Source: Venturia oleaginea (Eukaryota; Ascomycota; Dothideomycetes; Venturiales; Venturiaceae). Taken from it: 64,000 bases of DNA. The DNA is taken from NCBI GenBank assembly GCA_013176395.1, contig JABMLP010000006.1, positions 558,001 through 622,000 of the forward strand, read 5' to 3'. The translations under genes and the position numbers were made by a program. The notes beneath the pieces were generated by a model. It was given only the letters and a program-made list of their open reading frames with translations, made no database searches and was not told the origin of the DNA. This document shows positions 12,158 to 22,602 of the stretch, one piece after another; within the stretch, counting starts at the first letter, position 1, and the number at the start of each line of letters is the position of its first letter.

Positions 12158-14111
12158 ATGCTTACAAAGCGAAAGCTGTCTGAGTTGCCTGCTGTGGAGT
12201 TTTCTGAAGAGCCGCCTACCCTGAGTACCCGTTCGAAGCGCGTGGGGACGGTCACTCCGCCCAATCCACAGCATCAGAGCATTGCAAAGTCAATCGAAAT
12301 TGAACATTCCAACGACAACGAGACCGCTTCTGGCACAATGAAGCGTTCCAGGAGGTAGAAGGAGAAAGCTGACATTGCCGCTGAACAGTCCATGCCATCG
12401 CCGTCACTTACTCCATCTCCAACACCACCACCTAAGTTTGAACAGCAGAAGAAGATCATTCGTAAGCGCAACACCGTGAAGGCAGCCTCCCCAAACTTCT
12501 CCATATCAAATCCTGATAACCTTTTGGCTCCTTCCCTGACGCCGCCTCCAACTTCAACATCACCCCAGAGCGAGCAGCAAGCATCGAAGCAGGAGACTCG
12601 AAAGCGCACGGCTGCCAAAGCATTCTCTCCACACTCTTCCGAATTGAATTTTGACAGTACATTGGATCCATCTCTGATACCACCTCCAGCTGAGGATCAG
12701 CAGCAGCCCCGCACTAAAAAGCAGAAGATGACCCGAGAACGCACAACTGTCAAATCAGTCACTCCGCAGGCCGTTAATGCAGACTCTGACATGATTCTGT
12801 CTCCATCTCTTCCCTCAGCTGGATTAGGGCAGCAAGAGCTGCGCGAAAAACAACAGAGGACGACTCGAAAACGCAGCACAGCTGCCAAATCAGTTTCTCC
12901 AAAATCCGACGCAATTCTGGCCTCAGCTCTGTCCGCAGCCCGTTCTAAGCAGCAAGAGCCACGCGCAACAAAGCAGAAGACGACGCGAAAGTGCGCTGCC
13001 AACGCAGTCCTGGCTTCTTCGCCCATTGCTAGCTCAGAGACTGAAATCACTGCTCCACTGTCTCCAGCCGAACGCGTGGCCAAATTCTGGATGGTCGAAT
13101 GTCGCAAAGTCTTCCCCGAAAAAGATGGCTACGAAGTGACCGCCCATGCCATGGGTGATAAAGGCGATCAATCGAAGCAACAAGTCTTCGTGTGGGAGAA
13201 AGAGTTTTACGATGATACGATGCTCTCCAGACCAAGCATCGACATACCGCAGTCAAAGTATGACCCAAGCGACGAGTTCAAGCTACCCGAACCATCAGTA
13301 GAGTGTGCAGACGGATCCCGGGCATGGACGGAAAAAGACTGCGATTTCTTACAGGCCGGTACCGTCCAGCCACCAGCCACGATGAACGAGTATGCGCATT
13401 CTGCCAAACAGCTCGAGACGGAATTCGAGCTACGCGACATTGCCATCCTCATCATCGAGTGTCGCGGAGCTGACGCCGACGATGACTACGAATGGCGTAA
13501 CCCCAGCTCACATGGCCTCAGTCGTTCGTATGCGCCAAGTCCACAATCGCAAATTCAAAAGGCTCTTATCGAAAAGATCTACACCTTCGACGACGTCAAA
13601 GTCAAATATGAGCCCACCAAAGGATGGCTGACCCAAGAGCAGTGTTTCTGTGCGACGGCGATCGGCAACAAAATTAAGTTCTGGAAGCATGTCAGCCCGT
13701 ATCCTCATCTGAAGCCATGGAGTGGGGTCTTGGACAAGGCCGCAGACGAGGAAACATTTAGCAATTTCGTGAGCAAGAAGCTTGCTGAGGTCAAAGAAGA
13801 TGGATTCGAGTTTGCGATGGAGTGGGATGGTAGGCAAACTTTCGCCAATTCCTAACTTGCGACCAACATTGACTCATTTTGTCAACTCAGTCGCTGAACA
13901 AGCTGGGGATGTGTCCGTTTTGATATGGATTGACGGACCAAATGGAATTTGTAAGGTCGGAGGCGGTGGTTGCGAGTGGATCTGGAGGAGAGACGAGGAC
14001 GAAAATGATACTCAATTCAGCACATTTATTGCTGCAGAAATTTCAGACGCTCTGGCTAGTTATGAGCCAGGAATTACAGGACGATTGGGAGGCGGAGGTA
14101 CACACCTGTAG
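12158..14111 (+). pseudogene. repeat-containing protein of unknown function, interrupted by TAG
   Basis: Model 12158-13829 and 13891-14111 (61-nt intron, phase 1), 630 codons with an in-frame TAG at 12356-12358 (codon 67). The frame is the same on both sides. Translation could instead start at the ATG at 12392, giving about 552 aa. After the stop come five imperfect repeats of about 42 aa, each with a PSL/PSLTP-type start, a QQ-rich basic stretch ending TRKR-like, and an (A/V)KSVSP-like end. These are followed by a non-repetitive region of about 350 aa (from AERVAKFWMVECRKVFPEKD) that has no family I recognise. The basic TRKR/Ser-Pro units suggest nuclear, phosphorylated, DNA- or chromatin-binding linkers (inference). 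The C terminus is Gly-rich (GRLGGGGTHL). Whether it is a pseudogene depends on start choice and cDNA. Confidence 0.6.
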
Positions 14112-14806
14112 GAGCCGTTGAGCAATGCAATCTTTCCATTCTCGTCCCCACTTTGATTTACTGGCACAAACAAACGACTGCATCCGTGTAACCGCCATCG
14201 ATCTGTCAGCCATGAGTTGTTCCCACTGGCCAGAGACAATTCTCCAAGTCCACGGAACGGGTGCAGAGGCGTACAATCAAGTTTGCTGGCAGGAGTTGAC
14301 TGGTGCCTCCACCTCTCAGGCATTCCGAACATCGCACATGACGTATATCGCTTTTGCACCGCTTGCAACTATGGACTCGTGCGTAGGTTCCAAGGCTTCG
14401 CCAGCTGTAATGGAAAGGAAAACTACGTTAATAATGGACATGTTACCAGCTAGGCGACCAATCATGGTGGCCTGTGTGAATTGGTGTAATTCCTCGCATG
14501 ATACAGTGCAGTTTTGGGAAGCAGGGCGTCCTAAAAGAAACAATCCATGAGGATTCCCTATCAAAGCCAATCAAGAAACAGGTCATGGCTGGTCCAAAAT
14601 GGATGCTCAGGCAACTCCAGACCGGGTGACAGCTCCGCCCTCCCCATTGCGGTGGAACGTCGTGTCCCTTTTCTCACCGTTTCAACAGGTTGATTGTCTC
14701 AGACTTTCTTTCCTTCTATAGCTCAAGGGAACGTCAATTGAGACTGTGATACTCTGAACTGAAGCTAGCAGCCATCAAGAAACGCAACAAAACCACTGCC
14801 AAAATC
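14112..14806. other. intergenic
   Basis: About 0.7 kb between two plus-strand genes, with only short unsupported frames. The last 150 bases before 14807 are A-rich and pyrimidine-rich in the manner of a fungal leader. Confidence 0.45.
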
Positions 14807-16002
14807 ATGTCCGCGAAATTCGACGAGTACTACCGAGCGGGAAAGCCTTTGTTCACTCGAGCTGCTCTGCTCGATATCGCAACACAAATCTCAAGCGGGC
14901 ATCCCGTCATTTATCTCGACGATTTTCATGGCCTCTCGACACCAAAGCAAAGTAAACGGGTGCCGAATTGGATGACTTCTGGGTATGTACACAAATCAGT
15001 CATGTCATTGCATTGGACGGGCGACATTCGATGGTGACCACCGTACTGACGAAATCACAAGAGAACTTGCGGCCCACGACTGGTCATTGGACATTGACTA
15101 CAGGAGCTATGAGAGGCTCACAAATCCGCATGATGAATACGACACTGATGAGGAACCTGAGTACAATCCAATCGATATCGTTTACTCCAGATCTGACGGC
15201 GACAACTTCATTCACAACAATCTAGACCAAATTCGAGCTAATTTCAGTACCCATGGTGATACATGGCTAGCGGGTCAAGAATGCAAAGACATCGTTCAGC
15301 CTTTACTATCTCGATCTACGCTCAAGATTCGAAAGATTGTCGCTGTTGCCCTTGGTAGCATGGCCCGAGCTGATGGTGAAAGCATCCCACGTCGGACGAT
15401 ACAACACGCTCTCATCCTGGATATAGCTAATGCACTCCAAGAAGCATATGGTCACGAAATCCGATGCTTCTCTCAGGAACCTTTGTATACCGATGGCGAC
15501 AAGGTCTTTCTCAGCGAAAAAGGAGTCACTGTTCTCGAAGATCCCATGGCGTGGCTGGAAGTTGACGAAGAGACGCTTGTCATTTCAATATCACCGAATG
15601 TCTGTGTCAAACAAATCATCACAGATCTGACTCGCCCAGCGGTCATGATTTGGAATGAGGTGGTTGCACAGGACCCAGCAAAAAATGTGTGGAGAACGGA
15701 GATGAATGATGGAGTGGAGTGGCTCGTTTCGTAAGTCCATCTACCCCTTTTTGTTCTTGTGACTTTGCTCTTCGAAGATTTCACATCACTAAGACTGTCG
15801 GGTGTTGTCTAATGCCATTGATTTTTTCTTTAGACCTCACACGACAGACCCAGATTCCCCTAGAGTCTGTGAAATGGTCGAAAGTTACAACAAACTCCCA
15901 TTCGTGGGCAACGACAAGCATTTCGGCAGGTTGGCCACTTACATCAGGATGGACGGATCATCACACCCGGCCAAAAAAGAAAACTCTGGGTCAGAGATGT
16001 GA
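14807..16002 (+). CDS. SRR1-like domain protein
   Basis: Spliced model 14807-14982, 15062-15730, 15834-16002, 337 aa; phases agree at both introns (79 and 103 nt). The middle section matches the fungal SRR1-like layout: KIRKIVAVALGSMARAD, then RRTIQHALILDIANALQEAY, CFSQEPLYTDGDKVFLSEKG, VTVLEDPMAWLEVDEETLVI and SISPNVCVKQIITDLTRPAV. This fold resembles a nucleotide- or substrate-binding Rossmann-like domain. Plant SRR1 acts in light and clock signalling, but the fungal proteins are uncharacterised, so no role is assigned. The N terminus (MSAKFDEYYRAGKPLFTR) is typical of the fungal versions. No membrane or secretion signal is visible. Confidence 0.78.
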
Positions 16003-17441
16003 CTGTACTTACAAGCACAGCCGCTTGAATAGTTACTCCTCAACTCTCTAACATTCTTTCCACGATAACCCAGGCTTCGATAGTCGGAATTTGACCTATA
16101 CAATCAGAGTTTACACAGTCTCACCTAGAATCGACCCGAAGACTTATTGCATATACATCGCATTCGTGTCCGAAATTTGGCTAAGTATTGGCCTTATTTG
16201 GACATACTTGGATGTTTAGCAAGGTTCCTATCAGACAGCCACATAAAACTTCGACTAATCCTGTCCAAAGTGTGCCTTAGCAAAGCACTCCGCAACATTT
16301 CAAAGCCCGGTCCTCTGCACCATAACTTTCTATTCTTCAAATCTATTCCAATACAAAAGCATGTGCAGCACCTTCATAAGGACGATCTCATCCTTTGTCT
16401 CAATATTGTCGAATACCTCCCTTATCTTCAAGAGCTCAGATAGTTTGAGGATGACATCTTTATCCCCGATCGCAATTGATGGGAGACTTGAGCGGCTTCA
16501 TTAAGAGGGAGAAAATTGAAGAAAGTGTAGAGGTTTGGGGGCGAGGAGAGTGAAGCGGTTGAGCACTTCTCCGGTCTAGGTAGCGATCGGAAGCCGAACG
16601 TGTTACGAGTAAGAGCTAGCTCAGTGTGCGCAGTTGAAAGGCTAGACCTTTGAGCAGATACCTCGTCTCTAGCACGTCACCTGGCATCTCCGGCCCCCGG
16701 ATGATTAGACTACGACAGCGGCATTTGTTGCTGACTTCCCAATCGGTGCCATTACCGCAGGCAAGTCGACATGTATGCCCTGCGGTATTGGGTCCTGTAT
16801 CGTGCGTAGTAGTACTGATACAGCTAAGAAGGAAGAAGGAGTCGACGTTCTATTTTTGTTGTCGCATGTCTCCTGGCTGCACCCTTCTACAAACTGCATG
16901 AAACTACCAGCCACAAACAGTGTCCGTGCCAGTCTGAACAGGCCTAAGGAGTGACAATAACGAGGGCCTGGGAATCACCCCTGTATCGCCGTGCTGTCGA
17001 TCAAACACGTAACGTCTATCTGTACTATGTATGTGCTATGTATATATATATACTTATGGAAGCCCGCCAATTGTTTTGAATACTCCTAGCTGGTCATATA
17101 GGACGTGGAAATCATTGTCACCGACTCGCTGTGCTTTGTCCATCAACGTGGTCATTCTCAAGCAGTTCTATCCGAGTCCTCAGCTACTAATATATTATAT
17201 TAGCGTAGATCAGAATCGCTGGCGTCACTCAGTCAGCGAGTCAAAGAACTTGGAGGATATCCACGTTGATGCACAAACCAAATTATAGGACGATAAAATA
17301 AAGTATACTGTAGCTACCTTCTCAACTTCTACAAAAGCAAACATTTCCCGCTAAATCCACAATCCGCGGCTTCTCCTCCCAAAGAAATCAACCCTTCTTC
17401 CCAAGCTCGAACTTGACGGTGTTACCTAGACTTACTCAAAG
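16003..17441. other. intergenic, AT-rich in part
   Basis: About 1.4 kb without a supported gene. It contains a TATATATATATA run near 17040 and several AT-rich blocks around 17190-17330. No transposon ends or RNA genes were recognised. Confidence 0.45.
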
Positions 17442-17923
17442 ATGCGTTTCACCAGCCTCCTCTTCCTCTTGGGATGCCTGCTCTAGTAAGCCACTTATCT
17501 CGAATAATCATTATCATTACCAGTTCCTTCAACTAAAATCTCTTAGTTCCACAACAGCTCATTACGGGGAGCCACGCTTGACGCCACCGGGAATCATTAT
17601 CCAACGCGGCTGCTGTAACCCCGCAAACGGTCACGCTTGGAAAAACGTTGGCACATCCTATTGTTGTCCCCAGTTGTCCGGCAAAGCAGATCTGGTGAAT
17701 TACGTAGGTAATGTGAACAAAAGAGTGGTAAGCCTAAGATTCCTTTACTATCACCATCTATTTTCGTTGAGATCTCGCTAGCATTGATCGCTTGCTAAGT
17801 TTTCTCCTTATCATTTAGTGTGAATTCTTTGAGAAGTCTTTGAACGATTATGATCTGTGTTGCCGAAAGCGGGGGATTATGTTGCATACCTATGACTGGA
17901 GAGCTTGTAGCCCCCTTGCGTGA
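17442..17923 (+). CDS. small secreted cysteine-rich protein (effector-like)
   Basis: Spliced model 17442-17485, 17547-17727, 17819-17923, 109 aa. Both introns have GTAAGC donors and TTAG acceptors, and the frame closes at TGA 17921-17923. The N terminus MRFTSLLFLLGCLLYS is a strong signal-peptide candidate. The mature part has eight cysteines in the order CC, CC, C, CC, C (RGCCN, SYCCP, RVCEF, DLCCRK, RACSP), an even number that suits four disulfides. This is not the hydrophobin spacing (C, CC, C, C, CC, C). No family is recognised. Size, secretion signal, cysteine content and an isolated position next to transposons resemble fungal effectors, but that is inference. No single exon is long enough to be found by a simple ORF scan. 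Confidence 0.72.
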
Positions 17924-18456
17924 GAACCTGGTATAATTCTTGTAGAAGGAGATGGATGCATTGAGTACTTAGGGACTCTTCGTGATTTTCCAGCTGCGAG
18001 GATGCGGTAAACTTGGTGGAAGAGACTTCAGATTGGCGGATATTCTAGTAGTAGTCAGATAAGAACATGCTGCAGGGTGCTCTATGCTCTCAGCTTCCCT
18101 CATACTTTTCTTCTCAACTTCCCTCTTCTCTCCCATTTCAAACCACATGAATTATAGTGATTTATGATCATGACTATCTGTGTCTTCATCCCCTGTATAT
18201 AACAACTATGTCTTCCCTCCTTTCCTCGCCCCATCAGCAGGGAAGGCGCAGAGCTTGCAATCCGACTCGCCCAGGTAGACAGACATCGCGATCCCTCGAG
18301 CTGTTCCAGTTTCTCCGGGACAAAAACTTCGCCAAATCTCATTCAAGGAAATGGCCGGATGTAGGGAGACTTTCTACGCTGGTATGCCGATGTCCAAGCC
18401 GAAGGGCGACTACGGCCCATCATGTCCTTCCTCATATTTTGTCCACTTTACCACTA

Positions 18457-20287
18457 ACGTGTTCCACCACCGAGCTGGTCAAAAAGGCTTGGCACGACCA
18501 ACTCATGTTACGACTCTTTATTTTAATCGCTATTAACAATAGATTCTAAGTCCGTCGTGCTGCTATCTGATTCAGAAGATATCTCGATATCTTTTTTACA
18601 AGTTCGCGCATTATGCCCAATTGCGCCGCAGTTCCTACAGCGCCGTTGAGTTGGTCGGGCTATTTCTTGACCACCACTACCACGAGCCTTCTTTGATCCC
18701 TGAAGCGCGACAGACGCCTCAGCAGCTACCTGTGCTGCTACAGTCCCATACTCTATAGTACCACCTTGCTGGATCCACTTCCTTTTGCGCGATCTTCGCT
18801 TTGTCATTACTGCCAATTGCTCTTCAAGCTCGCGGTTGCGCGCAACAAGTAGAGCGTTTTGGTGTAGCATCAATTCAGCGCCCTTGACAAGCTGGGAAAA
18901 CCCTGCCTGCGCAGTAACTGGTGACCGAGTAAAGGACTCGCTTACGAGCTTGGATTGGGATCCAAATTCAAGAGTATTGCTTGGAGTCTTCGACTGCCAC
19001 GGTGTCTCCTGCGGTGGGGGTGCTGGTGGGGTACGTAGCCGTACTTCAAGGCGATCCAATACCACCTCCACGTTGATAGGGACTAGCCCTACCATCTCAA
19101 AAGCCTTTCGACAGTTCTCTTCTGTAAACACGTCGAAAAACGCGTCTTTGAAGGCTGGGAGGAAGCCTTCTTTGTTGATATGGTAGACGCGTCGGCGTGC
19201 CAAGTCTCGAACTCGTTGAGAGTACTTGCACTTCAACGGCGAGAAGCAGACCACATCAAGCCGCTGGAGGATATGCGATGAATGAGGTGGCATACAGAGC
19301 GTTATGATGTTATGTTCGAGGCAGTAGTCCTTGAAATCCTGGTTGAGATGGCTCTCATGGCCGTCCAAGATGAGCAGCCTATACCCCCCCACTTGACGCG
19401 CCTTTGTATACGCGTCAAGTGCTTCAATCACTCAAGGCCAAGCGCGTTGTTTGTCCAGCCGTTCTCAGAGACCGAGAGCTTCCAATTCCGTGGTATATCT
19501 GCCTCCTCATACCACGCAGAGATGTGAACGCGTCCTTTGTAGATAATGAATGGCGGGGTCGCATACCCAGCGGCGCAGATGCTCTGGATAACTGTAACCC
19601 ACTCGCGATCGCCTGGCTGGATCAAATTAGGCCGTGTACGTCTTTCAGAAGCTGTGACGACCTTCATTGACCCAATAATACCCATCTGGAAGCCAATCTC
19701 GTCAAAGTTGTGCGTATCCTCGTCGTGGATGCCGTACTTTGCCTTAGTGTCTGCAACGAGCTTGAACCACGCGCCAATAATCTCTGGATCTTCCTGTAGT
19801 ATCCTCTGCCTATCCTTAGCTCGATTGAAGGCTATCTTGAGCTCATCTGAGCGCGTTATAAACCTCTCAGCCCAGTTTTTCCCTACTGGCTCTCCACCGC
19901 GTACACCTAGTAGTTTATCCGCCATATCTGCCACCTCACACAGCCGGGGCGCGAATCCTGGCGAATCGAAGTCGAGGATGTATTGGACAACTGTCTGCTC
20001 TTCAGTCGTAGTGAGCTTGTGTTGGGCGTTGCGAGTATCTAGGCGATACGTGATTCCGTTGTATCGGCTAGTCAATGTTGCAGGAGGTACATCAAACGCT
20101 TCAGCAGCGCGCCGGAGGCTTCGGAATTGGTGGGTGTTATAGGCAGAAAGGGCAAGCTGAATTCTGCCTTCTCTGTTAGATAATTGCGCATTTTGTTGTT
20201 GAGACATATCGTGTTAATGAGGGAGTTGGTCGTCTTGGCAGAAACTGACCAGCTCGGTGGGTTGACCAGCTCGGTGGTGGAACACGT
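18457..20287 (-). mobile_element. Fot1/pogo-type DNA transposon, copy 2
   Basis: Element of 1831 bp flanked by TA at 18455-18456 and 20288-20289. Ends read ACGTGTTCCACCACCGAGCT on each side. The right terminus has the normal two subterminal units (CACCGAGCTGGTCA twice). The left terminus has only one: a 17-bp unit present in copy 4 is missing. The right end lies about 6 bp from the tail of retroelement copy A. It carries the transposase gene on the minus strand. Confidence 0.92.
18523..20207 (-). pseudogene. pogo/Fot1 transposase, frameshifted
   Basis: Begins MSQQQNAQLSNREG at 20207 and is very close to copy 4. The reading frame is open to about 19428. There one base is missing relative to copy 4 (copy 4 has GTTAAAGTGC on the plus strand, here GTCAAGTGC), shifting the frame just before the second catalytic Asp. 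The second frame (19431-18523) contains LILDGHESHLNQ, the third Asp in LQRLDVVCF and the zinc knuckle CRNCGAIGHNARTC. Like copy 4 it ends at VNSD, five residues earlier than copies 1 and 3, because GAA has become TAA. These shared differences make copies 2 and 4 one subfamily. An active product is unlikely. Confidence 0.9.
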
Positions 20288-20294
20288 TAACTAT

Positions 20295-21615
20295 AATTGA
20301 TTGATTGATTTTATCCTACTCGGTTGCAGCCGCTTAATCACGCAGCTATGTCCGGTTAGGAGAACTTCATCAGACAGCCGACACGTGATAGATTATATAA
20401 TCCACCCTGCCCCACTTTGCCCCGTTCACTGAAACAAGACCAGCTGTCCCCTCGGTCTCCCCCCTTTTCCCTTAACCAGTATCTCCAAATGCCCGCTGCC
20501 TCTTGTAGATACTGGTCATTCTGCTAGTATATCTGTGCTATGTAGATTCCAAGAGGCAATGCCTCGTGTTTCGCTATCCTTCTACCTACAGTCTCCCTCT
20601 AATGCTCAGCTTATCTATCTGTTTCGCCTTATCCCTCAAGGCCAATGGGTTCCCTAAGTATGTTTCTGCTTGTGAAAGTTGCCTTACACCAGATTCCTAT
20701 GCGGCAGTGTATTTGGTTGTGTGCTGCTGGAGACAATAGTAACCATCGTAGTCGTGATTTCGCTGCTTGGGTGTGATACTCCGGGTATGCCCGTAGACGA
20801 GGCCGTCTGGTAGCTGTCGTATTGTATGGTGCCGATCGTGCTATAGACCTGCCGTCTTATAGTCGGAGCCTATCTGCTGCTAATCGTTCTCCCTACTTGC
20901 TGTATCGCGCGCCTACTCTTGCCAATGCCATAACTGGGACGCAACAGTCTGGGGAGAGGCTCAAGGCTACGTCTGCCAGCTTACAAGGAGGGGATTTGCC
21001 GCTAATAGGCTCCTTCTATGCGCCCTTACTGCTTACTGTGTCGCGCACCTACTCTTGCCACTGCCATAACTGGGACGCAACAGTTTGGGGAAAAGCTCAA
21101 GGCTCTGGACAACAGCTTGTAGCAGGACGGTTTGCTGAGACGTTGGAAGAGGTTGTCTAGTAATTGCAGTATTGTGTGGTGTCGATCGTTGTATGCCGGG
21201 CGTCTGGTGTTCGAGTTGCGTAGAAGGTGGTGCCTTTCTATCGGTGGCTCGTCGATTCGGGACGTCGCAGTGTTATCTGGGGTGATGGGCTGGTCGGGAA
21301 GCGCATCGGCGACTATGGGTTTGAAAAGTAACTGTGATGGTGTGAGGTATTTGAGCTCCGTCTTCGTACCCCGTGTAGCTAGATGGTGACTGGATGGTTG
21401 CTGTTGTCTTTGGTGGACGCCTCGTTCGTGTAGCTTGCTCGTGGTATTCGTGTGCTTGCTCTGCCGTGGCCGCGACGGCGACTCTAGAGGTACCTCATCG
21501 ACGCTGAGGGACGCGCGATGGCGTCTAGAGGCCGGAGCGGCCACTGGCAGGTGTGTTTTGATGATCTTTAGATGATACTTCTGTAAATTCCAAGAATTGA
21601 GTTCTCGCTGTGTGT
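20295..21615 (-). mobile_element. non-autonomous LINE/SINE-like retroelement, copy A
   Basis: About 1.3 kb repeated in inverted orientation at 42813-44416 (copy B). Shared sequence runs from ACACACAGCGAGAACTCAAT (5' end at 21615, minus strand) to a 3' tail of TCAA/ATCA units at 20295. The simple-repeat tail is typical of some LINE-type elements that insert by target-primed reverse transcription. It has two copies of an internal motif containing CTTGAGCCTCTCCCC...CCCAGTTATGGCA; copy B has four. One frame of about 200 codons runs in the sense direction from the 5' end (21670 to 21026), Ser/Arg/His-rich, possibly a remnant of a first ORF. No reverse transcriptase is present. Pogo copy 2 sits directly beyond its tail. 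Confidence 0.75.
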
Positions 21616-22602
21616 TCTTGTTTCCTTTACCCCTATAAGCTCTACATTCTAAATGCAATAGTTTCGACAAAACGGCCAGTCATGACCAAAATCGTAGCTC
21701 GACCTTGGTGACCACTCTCTTCCATTCATGGATCACTAGCCACTGGAGGAAGAGACTCCTCAGCTCGGATGATGGTGAAGGTGGTATGCAGGAGGACGAA
21801 GCCAAGCGGATTGCGGGGAGAGTACATGGCGCTCGAATCAGAGAGCGAGCTTTGCACACAAGTATCCTACTCCGTCAATTCACCCACCAAGAGAGTATAG
21901 CAGGGATTATTGGACGCTGGAGGGTCCTGGTTTAGTGCATATATGTCCACGATTTAGACATCAAAACTTCAATTGGTAGTTCCAAATTGATCGTTCGGGT
22001 AATGTGCTTGTCGGCGGTGCTAGATGCTAGTATCGATATGCCAGATATGCTCCACGCTACCTATCAACAATATACCTCACCCACGCTCTTTCTCACTCTC
22101 AATCCCCTTTCGCTTCAATGTAAATACCCCTCCTCACTTTACCGTAAGCTTCGTATGTCTCTTACCGTCGTTGTACCGCCGTCAGCCCAGGCGGCGCAAA
22201 GTCGACTTCCCCTACTCACGTCATAAATGGCCACAAATGGCCACACTTCGAAATATCCCACTATTTTGAGTCGTTCCGCACGAATACAGCTACTAACGCG
22301 AAAGTAACAGTTACCAGTGACACCCTCACACCGTAAACCTTCGTCCGAATCCACCTCGCTGCGAAAGTGCCCTTATCACACGTGCATTTGCCCCCCTCCA
22401 CCTACCCATCTCTCTACCTATTGCTCAACCAACTATCAATTCGCCACATAGCAAACCATCCCACGAGCTTCGCAAAACTTCCTCTCCGGAGCCTTTCCAA
22501 CGCTTCTGCACTCCGCGCCTTTAAACAAGCTTTGATCCCCCGTGGTCATAGCGAGGCGCACTTTGCCGAAGCAACCGAAAGCTCCTCGTCTTTTCTCGTC
22601 CC
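21616..22602. other. upstream region of the ankyrin/RCC1/BTB gene
   Basis: About 1 kb with no supported gene. The 300 bases before the ATG at 22603 are CT-rich on the plus strand, with repeated CCACC and CCATC tracts, consistent with a long leader and promoter. A short direct duplication, ATGGCCACAA, occurs near 22228. Confidence 0.45.

Noticed and set aside
12355..12388. A 34-nt intron removing the TAG of the repeat protein gene
   Set aside because: Too short for a fungal intron, and its removal would shift the reading frame.
20295..21615. Retroelement copies read as a terminal-inverted-repeat MITE
   Set aside because: The two ends of each copy are not inverted repeats of each other; the simple-repeat tail and the 16-bp target duplication of copy B fit retroposition.
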